Positions 52,832-60,849 are shown, counted from the first letter of the stretch. The stretch is DNA of 64,000 bases from Mycobacterium sp. 155 (GCF_000373905.1 NZ_KB892705.1:1815909-1879908); one strand, 5' to 3'. Notes: a model not told the origin generated them from the letters alone. A program made the numbers and translations.

Positions 52832-54085
52832 TCAGCTCAGCGAGGTGAGCAGGCTGCTGAGTGATTGCGTCTCGGTTGCGGGGTCCGGTTGGGCCGCACG
52901 CAACGCCTGCAGGACGCTGTCGATCTGCCCGTCGAGAGCTGTCCATGTGGCTTCGTCCATCGGCTGCAGTGTGCTTTGACGTTCATCCCAGGCGGTTTCG
53001 AGGTCTTTGACCCGTACTGTTGCACCGGTTTGATCGCCGGCCTGCACTTTGGTCAGCGCGTCTTGAGTGATGGTGCGGAACGTTGCGACATCGGTTGGCG
53101 GGAAGTGCGTGCTGGCCTGCCCTGGCGATAGTGTCGCGACCGCGGCGGAGGCGCCCGCCTCTTCCTCGCTGGCAGCGGCTGTTTGGTGCGGCTGCCCGGC
53201 CGCCCATACCAGCAGCGCACCGGTGAGTACAGCGACCACGGCGTAGTAGCCGAGCATGGCAGGCTCACGCACCGGACGGTTGACCACCGCAGGGGTCGGC
53301 GCTGCCGCGGCGATAACATCGGCTCGGCTTCGCGTCAGATACAGGACGGTAGCGGCGATTGCGGCCATAAAGATCACGCTGGTTACCGCGGTGCCCAATC
53401 CGAGCCCGTGTTCTGTTGTCGGAGTGGCGAACCAATCACCCAAGTTGGCACCCAAGGGGCGGGTGAGAATATAGGCGAGCCAGAACGACAGGACACTGTT
53501 GGCGCCGCACCGCCAGCCGATGACGATGGTGCCGATAAGGGCCGCGGGCAGCAGCACCGAGATGCCAGGTCCCCAGCCGGTCAACTGCAGCACCCAATCA
53601 CCGACCGCGGTGCCCAGCGCAAATGTGATCAGGACTGCAAGCCAATAGAACAGCTCTCGGGGCACGGTGACAATGCTGTGAATGGACAACGTCCGTTCCC
53701 GCGCGAACCACACGGCGAAGACCACAGCGAGTGCGAACGCGAAGACGCTCGTACTCACCGCAAGAGGCACGCCCATGCTGTCGGTGAGTATGTCGGTGTA
53801 GAGCGTGCCGGTGACACTGAGCACCACGACCGTCAGCCAATAGACAAAGGGCACATACCGATCGAGCCGCAACTGCCACACCAGAACAACGGCAAGAACC
53901 ACCGTGAAGATCAGCGCGGTAACGATCAAACCGACACCGAGGGTCATGTTGATCCAGTCCGCGAAGCTCTCGCCCACAGTGGTGCAGAGGATCTTGATCA
54001 CCCAGAACCACACGGTGATTTCGGGGACCTTACTCAGCATCACACGCGTGGTCCCACCAGCCTCATTTCTTGATGTCTCGGTCAC
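52832..54085 (-). CDS. COG4705-like multi-pass membrane protein
   Basis: The 417-residue protein has about eight TM helices with four internal repeats marked by GESFADW, GTLYTD, GTAVGDW and GANLGDW, the pattern I associate with COG4705 membrane proteins often found beside two-component systems. A ninth helix (about 305-325) leads to an extracytoplasmic helical domain of about 90 residues with LSPGQASTHFPPTDVATFRTI. GTG 54085 is chosen; ATG at residue 16 (MLSKVPEITVW) is an alternative. It is the first of three minus-strand genes with the two response regulators. Function is unknown. Confidence 0.75.
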   Translation of the reverse strand: MTETSRNEAGGTTRVMLSKVPEITVWFWVIKILCTTVGESFADWINMTLGVGLIVTALIFTVVLAVVLVWQLRLDRYVPFVYWLTVVVLSVTGTLYTDILTDSMGVPLAVSTSVFAFALAVVFAVWFARERTLSIHSIVTVPRELFYWLAVLITFALGTAVGDWVLQLTGWGPGISVLLPAALIGTIVIGWRCGANSVLSFWLAYILTRPLGANLGDWFATPTTEHGLGLGTAVTSVIFMAAIAATVLYLTRSRADVIAAAAPTPAVVNRPVREPAMLGYYAVVAVLTGALLVWAAGQPHQTAAASEEEAGASAAVATLSPGQASTHFPPTDVATFRTITQDALTKVQAGDQTGATVRVKDLETAWDERQSTLQPMDEATWTALDGQIDSVLQALRAAQPDPATETQSLSSLLTSLS

Positions 54086-54124
54086 GATTCGCAAGCTACC
54101 GATCGGTCGCTGAATCCATGCTGA

Positions 54125-54244
54125 GGACCGTTTCGCGACCTGACCACCGAACTCGCTGGCCTGCACACCGCCGTCGAAGCCCTCGCCGAAGTCGTCAAAC
54201 GCCGCGAACAACTCCGCAAGAGCACCAAACCAACTCAGCGATGA
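54125..54244 (+). pseudogene. 3' end remnant of an unidentified gene
   Basis: The frame ending in TGA at 54244 reads FRDLTTELAGLHTAVEALAEV, then VKRREQLRKSTKPTQR, with almost pure G/C third positions and a helical, coiled-coil-like pattern. No start is available since a stop lies at 54122. It looks like the last 35 codons of a lost gene; the family is not recognised. Confidence 0.4.
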
Positions 54245-54480
54245 ACCATTCCACCCGACAACTGCTCCATGTTGTCCAGCAGCAGTACATGGGCATCGCG
54301 ATAGCGCTCAGATCCACTGCCCGCCTTCTTCAGTGAGTTGAGAGCCTCGTAGTGGTTACCGATGCTCGAGCGCACACCGATACAAGTCGCCAGCTGCATT
54401 AGGCATTTCGTCTTCCAAATGTTCAGCGGCGCCGAAGAACTCATTCGCCTTAGCCAGACGCCCCTAGGTAACCGCCGAAT
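54235..54480 (-). pseudogene. HEPN-type toxin gene remnant
   Basis: One frame gives GRLAKANEFFGAAEHLEDEMP then NAAGDLYRCALEHR, and after a frameshift another gives NHYEALNSLKKAGSGSERYRD then AHVLLLDNMEQLSGG. Together they follow the order of HEPN-domain proteins that pair with minimal nucleotidyltransferases (RLAKA..F..AA.L...; ENHNEAV.LLK.A......LR.LLD.K...GY). Stops and frameshifts show decay. It directly follows the nucleotidyltransferase remnant, as in intact MNT/HEPN modules. Confidence 0.55.
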
Positions 54481-54489
54481 CGCAATCGC

Positions 54490-54728
54490 GCTGCCCCGCC
54501 ATCAGGATCTCGTCGCTGCCGGCGCCCTGCCCCCGGCTACGGTCAACCCTTGCCTGGCGACGTTGCTCATCGGCGGTCAACCGAGACAATGTCCGAATCT
54601 GTCCCGCCGCATGGTGTTCGGCGTTGAGGCGGTACGTATTGGTCCTGCCCACTCGATCGTGGAAGCACGTCGCCGTCTAGCGTCGGCGTCACGGTGGCGA
54701 ACGGTCGGTTCAGCTGCGTCGCAGACAC
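54490..54728 (-). pseudogene. MNT-type nucleotidyltransferase antitoxin remnant
   Basis: GTG 54728, preceded by GGAG, opens VSATQLNRPFATVTPTLDGDVL; after an internal deletion another frame continues VGRTNTYRLNAEHHAAGQIR. Both pieces match the N-terminal winged helix of mycobacterial nucleotidyltransferases (FATVTPTLDGDVL..., G.TNTYRLNREHLAA). The catalytic GSxxRGD part is gone. It is the upstream partner of the HEPN remnant. Confidence 0.55.
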
Positions 54729-54995
54729 CTCCGTACCTCAATTAAAAGTTGGAGTATCACAGCTACAGTTGGAGATGGAGTGGAGTAACCCTGAGGCGGG
54801 AAGACGTAACCCTCCTCATCGACATACTGCTGAAGCTGATGCGTCGCCCTGACCTACGGCGCAACTCCGAATAGCCGTCACCTCGGACGAAGCGATCGAG
54901 AGAGCACGAAAGTGTCCTGCAGAAAGCGAGGTTTTGTTCTTGTACGAATCTCAGGGTGTCACATCGCCGTCAGGCATGTTGACGGCCGCTGAGAG
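54729..54995. other. Intergenic stretch with short decayed frames
   Basis: No gene is convincing. A plus-strand frame near 54787-54873 reading VTLRREDVTLLIDILLKLMRR, then PDLRRNSE, looks coding-like and may be another gene fragment of the same wrecked island. Confidence 0.3.
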
Positions 54996-55019
54996 AAAAA
55001 CCTTCTGACCAGGGTTTTT
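54996..55019 (-). terminator. Terminator of tRNA-Val(CAC)
   Basis: On the minus strand AAAAACC and GGTTTTT form a 7-base-pair stem around a 10-base loop immediately after the tRNA 3' CCA and end in a T-run. This is the only classical intrinsic terminator seen in the window. Confidence 0.7.
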
Positions 55020-55093
55020 GGTGGTCCCGGCTGGTATCGAACCAGCGACCTTCCGCGTGTGAGGCGGACGCTCTCCCACTGAGCTACGAGACC
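55019..55093 (-). tRNA. tRNA-Val (anticodon CAC)
   Basis: The minus strand folds as a tRNA: acceptor GGTCTCG/CGGGACC (one G-T pair), D arm GCTCAGTGGGAGAGC, anticodon stem TCCGC/GCGGA with loop CTCACAC, giving anticodon CAC, T arm GCTGG TTCGATA CCAGC, and CCA encoded. It reads GUG valine codons, a very common codon in this genome. Confidence 0.95.
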
Positions 55094-55519
55094 GGACTAA
55101 CGACGTCGAAGACTAGCACGAGCCCCCGGCGTAACCAGAATCGCCACTATCGCCTGCCGGGTCAGCTGTTAACCAAACGTCCTAACGACTGCCGGCGCTT
55201 CGCTACGGCGCTCCTGGTTCTCCTCCGGGCATTTCAACCGCTTGTCGCGCGCGGCTTGGCTGTTGCTGGACGCGATACGTCGTGCCGAGCGAACGTCGGA
55301 GCTGCACCATGGCCGCCGAAACACCGCCGACATCGAGAGCGAGACAATCGGCACATCGTGACGGCCCAGGGATTTTCAAGTTTCCGACGAAGGCGTTCCA
55401 CCTGTTCTGAAACACTGATTTTGGGCGCCCGTTCCCCTCCCGTAATGGGGATTTGTGTCTGCGCGCCCCAGTGCACTAATGTTCTGCATCGCGACGGGCG
55501 ACGATCTCGCCCGTGGCGC
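55094..55519. other. Spacer between divergent tRNA genes
   Basis: This 426-base region between tRNA-Val(CAC) and the tRNA-Gly/Cys/Val array has only short out-of-frame ORFs with no family resemblance. It probably holds the two divergent tRNA promoters. Confidence 0.5.
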
Positions 55520-55592
55520 GCGGATGTAGCGCAGTTGGTAGCGCATCACCTTGCCAAGGTGAGGGTCGCGGGTTCGAATCCCGTCATCCGCT
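55520..55592 (+). tRNA. tRNA-Gly (anticodon GCC)
   Basis: Acceptor GCGGATG/CATCCGC, D arm GCGCAGTTGGTAGCGC, anticodon stem TCACC/GGTGA with loop TTGCCAA, giving anticodon GCC, and T arm GCGGG TTCGAAT CCCGT. CCA is not encoded. First of three clustered plus-strand tRNAs. Confidence 0.96.
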
Positions 55593-55619
55593 CGAAGGTG
55601 CAGTGGCATCAACCCCAGC

Positions 55620-55690
55620 GGTGGAGTGGCCGAGTGGCGAGGCAACGGCCTGCAAAGCCGTGCACGCGGGTTCGATTCCCGTCTCCACCT
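55620..55690 (+). tRNA. tRNA-Cys (anticodon GCA)
   Basis: Acceptor GGTGGAG/CTCCACC, anticodon stem ACGGC/GCCGT with loop CTGCAAA, giving anticodon GCA, and T arm GCGGG TTCGATT CCCGT. CCA is not encoded. It lies 27 bases after tRNA-Gly. Confidence 0.96.
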
Positions 55691-55706
55691 CGAACAGTTT
55701 CAACTT

Positions 55707-55781
55707 GCGCGATTAGCTCAGCGGGAGAGCGCTTCCCTGACACGGAAGAGGTCACTGGTTCAATCCCAGTATCGCGCACCA
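55707..55781 (+). tRNA. tRNA-Val (anticodon GAC)
   Basis: Acceptor GCGCGAT/ATCGCGC, D arm GCTCAGCGGGAGAGC, anticodon stem CTTCC/GGAAG with loop CTGACAC, giving anticodon GAC, T arm ACTGG TTCAATC CCAGT, and CCA encoded. It follows tRNA-Cys by 16 bases; the TIR pseudogene begins 67 bases downstream. Confidence 0.96.
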
Positions 55782-55848
55782 CAGTTTTACCAGCGTTAAC
55801 CCGTAGTGCACCGCCTCGGGACCGCAATGGGATATCAGCGAGACCAAC

Positions 55849-56755
55849 GTGACTGTCGGACCGTCAGAGCCCGAATTCGACGCGGTACTTTCGTTCGCGG
55901 TGAGTAGCGCGACTATGTGCGGGTCGTCGCCTCCTAACTCACCAAGTGCGGCGTCAAAGTGTTCTTCGATGAGCAAAACGAGGTCGCCTTGTGGGGTAAG
56001 GACCTCGGCGAAGAGTTGCAGCGGATATATATGACAGCCTCAAGCATGGTCGTGATGTTCGTCTCGGCTGACTACGCCGCCAAGTCTTGGCCGATTCACG
56101 AGCGACGCTCAGCACTTAGCCGAGCAATCAACGAGCGTCGCGAGTACGTCCTTCCCGTCCGCTTCGACGACACCGAGTTACCCGGGCTAAGCCCGAGCGT
56201 GAGCTACCTGTCATTGAATGGACGCTCGTCAGCGAAGCTTGCCGAAGACATCATCGAAAAACTTGTGCAGCTGGGCGGCAAGGTCCAGCCCGCAAAACCC
56301 GAGTTTCGGGCAAGCAGCGCAAACGGCGGCAGCGACACGTGCCGCGTCATCGTCCACGATGAAAGGGGTGCTCCCGTCCCTAGGGCATCAGTCCGCTTTA
56401 TCGCCCAGAACGGTGTCCACGCGGGCCGAAACGGGCGCCGACGGAGTAGCGGAACTGCCTGCCGCAGAGCCCGGGCGTCCACAGTGCAATAGGACGCATC
56501 CCCGGGTTTGCGCCAACCATAGAACCGATCGGCGACAACCATGACGGCGAGGGCGTACCGAGACGGACCTACATGTACGTCACCAATGGTTCAGTCAATG
56601 GCAGCGCAGCCCAGCCAGCCTTCTTCACGGTCGGCAACCGATGGTGCTTGAGGACAGTAACGACGGTCATCAAGTGCGCGCCATGTGTGTTGGGCGCCCT
56701 GTCGACCGACGCGATCGAGCAATTCATCCTGCATACCGTGGGCGCGCCGACGTAG
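55849..56755 (+). pseudogene. TIR-domain protein, inactivated by stops and frameshifts
   Basis: The frame from 55849 gives EPEFDAVLSFA; a base loss near 55899 shifts it. The next frame then reads G-E-stop-RDYVRVVAS-stop-LTKCGVKVFFDEQNEVALWGKDL, with TAG at 55905 and TAA at 55935. This is a bacterial TIR domain (FD..LSFA.ED..YV; VFFDE...LWGKDL.E.L), and the catalytic Glu position (LGEELQ) is kept. The body continues to about 56300, then VIVHDERGAPVPRASVRF resembles a carboxypeptidase-regulatory-like fold that breaks into other frames, with the last coding-like piece to 56755 (MYVTNGSVNGSAAQPAFF). TIR proteins are NAD-degrading defence effectors; this one should be dead. Confidence 0.65.
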
Positions 56756-56794
56756 ACCTCCGTCCATGCGCATGCGATGCTAATTTTCTGACGC

Positions 56795-56817
56795 GTTGTC
56801 GACATGATGTCGACGAC
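56795..56817. promoter_or_regulatory. 23-base inverted repeat before heme oxygenase
   Basis: GTTGTCGACAT-G-ATGTCGACGAC has 10 of 11 arm pairs matched around a single central base. It lies 28 bases before the heme oxygenase ATG and is not an iron box. It is a strong candidate operator for a dimeric repressor. Confidence 0.6.
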
Positions 56818-56844
56818 GTGTCGTCAAAGCCATGGAGTCGCAAC

Positions 56845-57504
56845 ATGTCGCCGAGCACAGCCGTCGCACCCGAGCTCGACCGATCGTTGTCGGTTGCCAT
56901 GCGCGAAGGCTCGAGAGCCGAGCACGATGCCGTAGAGCAATCGTCATTCATGGCCGAGCTGCTGGGCGGGCGAGTCAACGTTCAGGGCTACGGTGACTAT
57001 CTGCTGCGGTTGCGTGCGGTGTATCGCACGTTGGAAACCGTTGTGCGGGCCCACAACAACGATCCGTTGGTCGCGGTGGTGTACGACCCGGCGTTGGAGC
57101 GGCTCGCCGCACTCGACGACGATCTCGACTACTGGTTACCTGGCGCTCCGCGTGAGGTGGACTCCCCTGCCACGCAGGAGTACTGCGCCCGGATCGCCGA
57201 TGCGGATTGGGGCGGGGTGCTGGTGGCCCACCACTACACCCGTTACTTGGGCGACCTCTCCGGCGGGCAGGCAATCAGCCGGATCCTCGATCGCACATTC
57301 CGTCTGGCAGGCACAGGCTTGGCATTCTATGCATTCTCGATGCGCACCAAGCCGTACAAGGACGCCTACCGGACGCGCCTCGACAGACTCGGCCTCAGCG
57401 ACGACGGTATCGACCGGGTGGTCGACGAGGTGAAGGTGGCTTTCGGCCTGAACCAGGCGATGTTCGACGAGCTCACCGCCAATCTCGACGCCTACCGCCG
57501 GTAG
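56845..57504 (+). CDS. Biliverdin-producing heme oxygenase
   Basis: The 219-residue helical protein is of the HO-1/HmuO type, opening heme to biliverdin, CO and iron. The proximal His region is SRAEHDAVEQSSFM (about residue 25) and the distal helix glycines are in YLGDLSGGQAISRIL. ATG 56845 has GGAG 7 bases upstream; the longer frame from 56641 overlaps the pseudogene. It is monocistronic behind a near-perfect inverted repeat, so probably controlled by heme or iron through a non-IdeR regulator. Confidence 0.93.
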   Translation: MSPSTAVAPELDRSLSVAMREGSRAEHDAVEQSSFMAELLGGRVNVQGYGDYLLRLRAVYRTLETVVRAHNNDPLVAVVYDPALERLAALDDDLDYWLPGAPREVDSPATQEYCARIADADWGGVLVAHHYTRYLGDLSGGQAISRILDRTFRLAGTGLAFYAFSMRTKPYKDAYRTRLDRLGLSDDGIDRVVDEVKVAFGLNQAMFDELTANLDAYRR

Positions 57505-57529
57505 ATACCGGACCAGAGATACGACTGGC

Positions 57530-58621
57530 TCAGGAGTGCGTCCCAGCGGGCGAATCGTCACGGGCGTGGGGATCCCCGGCGAGTTCGCGCAACACCAGAT
57601 CGGTTGTATCCCAGTCCATGCACTTGTCCGTGACCGACTGCCCGTAGGTCAGCGGGCAGGCCTCGGGCGACTGGGCACCGGCGACGAGGAAGCTCTCCAA
57701 CATCACGCCGCTGACCGGTAGGCCGTTGCGGACGAGTTGTGCCACCTCGCCGGCAACTACCGCCTGACGCACATGATCCTTACCGGAATTGGCATGGCTG
57801 CAATCGATCACGACCCGGCCGGGCAGCCCCGCAGCGGTGAGCTTCGCGGCCGCGGCGGTCACGGACTCAGCTCCGTAGTTCGGGCCGTCGGTCCCGCCGC
57901 GCAGGATGACGTGGCAGTCCTCGTTGCCTTCCGTGGTCACCACGGCACCACGTCCCATGTCGTCCATACCGAAGAAGACATGCTCGGCGGCAGCAGATTT
58001 CACTCCGTCAACGGCCACCTGAATGTTGCCGTCGGTGCCGTTCTTGAACCCGACCGGCATCGACAATCCCGACGCCAGCTGGCGGTGCACCTGGGATTCG
58101 GTGGTGCGGGCGCCGATCGCACCCCACGCCACCGCATCGGCGATGTACTGCGGACTGGTGGGCTCGAGGAATTCGCATCCGACGGGCAATCCGATGTCGA
58201 TGATGTCCAGCAGCAGCTTGCGCGCAATCCGCAGACCGCGGGTCACGTCGAAGGTGCCGTCCATGTCCGGATCGTTGATCAGGCCCTTCCAGCCGACCGT
58301 GGTGCGCGGCTTCTCGAAATAGACGCGCATCACGATCTTGAGCCGGTCTTTGAGCTCGTCGGCCACCTTGACCAGCCTGCTCGCGTAGTCCAGCGCCGCA
58401 GCCGGATCGTGTACCGAACACGGACCCACAACAACCAGCAGCCGGTCGTCACGGCCTGCGAGGATGTCGGCGATCTCATCGCGGGCACGGGCCACTTCCT
58501 CGGCCCGGCGGGCGCCCAGCGGAAACTCGGCGAGCACATCGTGCGGGCTGGGTATCGCGCTGAAGCGGCGGATCCGCCGGTCCGATGTGGCGGGCGGCGT
58601 CGCGATCTGCGCCAAAGTCAT
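57530..58621 (-). CDS. Class I DAHP synthase (3-deoxy-7-phosphoheptulonate synthase)
   Basis: The 363-residue enzyme condenses phosphoenolpyruvate and erythrose 4-phosphate, the first step to aromatic amino acids. It is of the AroF/G/H type: VVVGPCSVHDP, MRVYFEKPRTTVGWKGLINDP, GARTTESQVHRQLASGLS, and VIDCSHANSGKDH are all present, including the metal Cys and His. Mycobacteria usually rely on the class II AroG, so this is an additional isoenzyme. ATG 58621 has AAGG at long spacing; the ORF extension to 58795 is the structured leader. Confidence 0.95.
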   Translation of the reverse strand: MTLAQIATPPATSDRRIRRFSAIPSPHDVLAEFPLGARRAEEVARARDEIADILAGRDDRLLVVVGPCSVHDPAAALDYASRLVKVADELKDRLKIVMRVYFEKPRTTVGWKGLINDPDMDGTFDVTRGLRIARKLLLDIIDIGLPVGCEFLEPTSPQYIADAVAWGAIGARTTESQVHRQLASGLSMPVGFKNGTDGNIQVAVDGVKSAAAEHVFFGMDDMGRGAVVTTEGNEDCHVILRGGTDGPNYGAESVTAAAAKLTAAGLPGRVVIDCSHANSGKDHVRQAVVAGEVAQLVRNGLPVSGVMLESFLVAGAQSPEACPLTYGQSVTDKCMDWDTTDLVLRELAGDPHARDDSPAGTHS

Positions 58622-58684
58622 TATTCGGGTGCCTTCCTGATGGTGGGCACCTGTTGAAATATCCGGCGCCCTTGAACGACGAAA

Positions 58685-58708
58685 GGTAGTGACCTGATGG
58701 TCACTACC
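58685..58708 (-). promoter_or_regulatory. Leader hairpin B of DAHP synthase gene
   Basis: GGTAGTGACC-N4-GGTCACTACC is a perfect 10-base-pair stem with a 4-base loop, followed on the minus strand by TTTCGTCG. It lies 64 bases before the start codon and could be an attenuator-type terminator. Confidence 0.55.
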
Positions 58709-58738
58709 TGGGCTCCGGGTGGATGCGTGCTTACCGCT

Positions 58739-58776
58739 GCGCTTTATCGGCTCCGCCCGGAGCCTCAATAAAGCGC
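58739..58776 (-). promoter_or_regulatory. Leader hairpin A with short leader ORF
   Basis: GCGCTTTAT (58739-58747) pairs with ATAAAGCGC (58768-58776), with an inner GGCTCC/GGAGCC stem. A minus-strand mini-ORF at 58765-58791 (MRRLSALY, stop) overlaps the 5' arm, so a ribosome on it would unfold this hairpin. Together with hairpin B this resembles an attenuation leader. Confidence 0.5.
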
Positions 58777-58848
58777 CGATAGCCGACGCATACACCGATG
58801 TTCACGTCGGCCAGGCTACACGACTACAGCAATCCGTCGCCAACCGTG

Positions 58849-60102
58849 TCATACGTACCGGTTACGCCCTGCCAGCGCACCGGTGACCATCTGCGCCGCA
58901 TAAACCACGAGCACCATGACCCACGGAATAGTCCACCCAGCGGTCAAATCGTGCAGCAGACCGAACAGGAACGGGCCCGTCGCGGCGATCAGATAGCCCA
59001 GGCCCTGCACCATGCCGGACAACGCGGCAGTGTCCTCGGCATTGCGGGCCCGCAGCGCAATCACGGTGAGCCCCAACGAGAACACGCTCATGCCGATCCC
59101 GACCAGCACGCTCCACAGCAGGGGCGAGAATGCCGGATCGACCAACAGACCGACCATGCCGACGAAGCCGAGCACACCCAGTCCGACGATCCATCCGCTC
59201 TGGTTCTTCTGCCGTGCGGCCAGCGGCGGAACGATCAGGCTGATCGGCACAGCCAGCACCGACAACAGGCCCAGCAGCAGGCCGGCGTCACTCTTGGTCA
59301 CGCCATTGTCGATGAACACCTCGGGCAGCCAGCCCATCACGATGTAGGCCATGAACGCCTGGCAGCCGAAGAACAACGTCACAGTCCAGGCCAGAGGGCT
59401 GCGCAGGAGCCGGCGACCGCGGTTGTCGCCGGTCGGGGCGGCGGCGCGCGCGCCCCGGATGGCACGCGAGGCGGGGACCCAGAGCAGCAACGCCAGCAGC
59501 GCCAACAGCACCCAGCTGCCCACCGCCGCTCGCCAACCGCCCAGCATCGGTTCCAGCGGCGGGGTGATTGCCGAGCCCAGCGCCCCGCCACCTTGCAGGG
59601 CCGCGGTGTAGACGCCGGTCATGAGACCGATCCGGGCCGGGAAGCACCCTTTGATGACGACCGGGATGAGCACGTTGACCAGGGCGATTCCGGCGCTGGC
59701 CACCAGCGTGCCGCCGATCACCACATACTGGCCGTCCAGCACGCGCACCACCAGGCCGGCGCTCAGGATGACCAACGCCACCGAGATCGCGTTGCCCAGT
59801 CCGACCCGGCGGGCCAGCCAAGGTGCGGCCATACCGGCAGCGGCGAAGCACAGCACGGGCAGCGTGGTCAGGGCGCCGGCCCAGACGGCCGAGGCACCCA
59901 GTGCTTCACGCATGTCCCCCAGCAGCGGGCCGACGCTGGTGACGGCGGGCCTCAGGTTGAGTGCGGTGAGCACCACGGCCATAACCAGCAGGGCCCCGCC
60001 TGCCGCCATCGCAGCAGGCCGGAGTTCCACGGCGCCGTCAAGCTCAAGTTCGAGATCGTGCTCATAGGTATGGGGCGGATTGCTCTGCACGTTCTGAGTC
60101 AC
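58849..60102 (-). CDS. MFS transporter, CynX/NimT-like
   Basis: The 417-residue protein has twelve TM helices and the CynX/NimT pattern, ALNLRPAVTSVGPLLGDMREALG and GVYTAALQGGGALGSAITPPLE. Relatives export or import small anions, drugs or nitroimidazoles. The N-terminal 30 residues are acidic. GTG 60102 is divergent from a GntR regulator across 47 bases, so the regulator probably controls it. Substrate is unknown. Confidence 0.88.
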   Translation of the reverse strand: MTQNVQSNPPHTYEHDLELELDGAVELRPAAMAAGGALLVMAVVLTALNLRPAVTSVGPLLGDMREALGASAVWAGALTTLPVLCFAAAGMAAPWLARRVGLGNAISVALVILSAGLVVRVLDGQYVVIGGTLVASAGIALVNVLIPVVIKGCFPARIGLMTGVYTAALQGGGALGSAITPPLEPMLGGWRAAVGSWVLLALLALLLWVPASRAIRGARAAAPTGDNRGRRLLRSPLAWTVTLFFGCQAFMAYIVMGWLPEVFIDNGVTKSDAGLLLGLLSVLAVPISLIVPPLAARQKNQSGWIVGLGVLGFVGMVGLLVDPAFSPLLWSVLVGIGMSVFSLGLTVIALRARNAEDTAALSGMVQGLGYLIAATGPFLFGLLHDLTAGWTIPWVMVLVVYAAQMVTGALAGRNRYV

Positions 60103-60119
60103 TCAGCTATGGTTACATA

Positions 60120-60136
60120 CATCCCATGATTGGATG
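60120..60136. promoter_or_regulatory. Putative GntR operator in the MFS/GntR divergent spacer
   Basis: CATCCCAT-G-ATTGGATG is a 17-base inverted repeat with one mismatched pair, centred between the two divergent start codons. Position and size suit autoregulation and control of the transporter by the GntR protein. Confidence 0.5.
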
Positions 60137-60149
60137 AAAGGGTTTTCCC

Positions 60150-60815
60150 GTGCCGCTTGTCACAACCAGGCGCACCGGCCTAGTGGACCAGGTGATCGAG
60201 CAGCTGCGCGCATCGGTCAGCTCCGGAGAATGGCCGGTCGACTCGAAGATCCCCACCGAGCCCGAACTCGTCGAGGCACTCGGCGTCGGCCGCAACACCG
60301 TCCGCGAAGCGATCCGAGCCCTGGCACACAGCGGAATCCTCGAGGTCCGCCAGGGTGACGGCACCTACGTGCGCGCCACCAGTGAGGTGTCCGGCGCCCT
60401 GCGCCGGCTGTGCGGATCCGAGCTGCGTGACGTCCTGCAAGTGCGGCGCTGCCTCGAGGTCGAAGGCGCCCGGCTGGCGGCTACCGCCCGCACCGAGCAG
60501 GATCTGGCCGAGCTGCGCGCGCTACTGGACCGGCGCGACGCCGCGTCCGACGACGAGTTCGCGCACGTGGACACCGAATTCCATCTCGCCGTGGTGCGCG
60601 CCTCGCACAACACCGTGCTGATCGAGCTCTATCGCGGGCTCACTGAAACAATCATGGCCAGTGTCGCCACCACGAGCGACACACCGCACACCCGGTCGAT
60701 CCCGCACGACGGCCTGGTCGAGGCCATCGCCGGAGGCGAGGTCGACCGCGCCGGGAACGAAGCCAGCGGCTTCCTCGACGAGCTACTGGCGCGCGTGCCC
60801 GTTCAGGACTGCTGA
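60150..60815 (+). CDS. GntR/FadR-type transcription regulator
   Basis: The 221-residue protein has the winged helix (KIPTEPELVEALGVGRNTVREAIRALAHSGILEVRQGDGTYV) and a C-terminal FCD domain with EFHLAVVRASHN and the metal-binding His positions. GTG 60150 follows GAAAGGG by 7 bases. It is divergent from an MFS transporter and probably its ligand-responsive regulator. Confidence 0.93.
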   Translation: MPLVTTRRTGLVDQVIEQLRASVSSGEWPVDSKIPTEPELVEALGVGRNTVREAIRALAHSGILEVRQGDGTYVRATSEVSGALRRLCGSELRDVLQVRRCLEVEGARLAATARTEQDLAELRALLDRRDAASDDEFAHVDTEFHLAVVRASHNTVLIELYRGLTETIMASVATTSDTPHTRSIPHDGLVEAIAGGEVDRAGNEASGFLDELLARVPVQDC

Positions 60816-60849
60816 GCGGCCCGCGCTTCGGCCCATTGCCACACATCGG

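Noticed and set aside
53183..54073. 296-codon plus-strand frame over the COG4705-like gene
   Set aside because: Gly/Arg/His-rich antisense shadow of a clear multi-TM protein.
55256..55852. 198-codon plus-strand frame through the tRNA array
   Set aside because: It runs through three tRNA genes and has no family resemblance.
58737..58800. N-terminal extension of DAHP synthase to 58795
   Set aside because: The extension would translate the hairpin leader; family N-termini fit ATG 58621.
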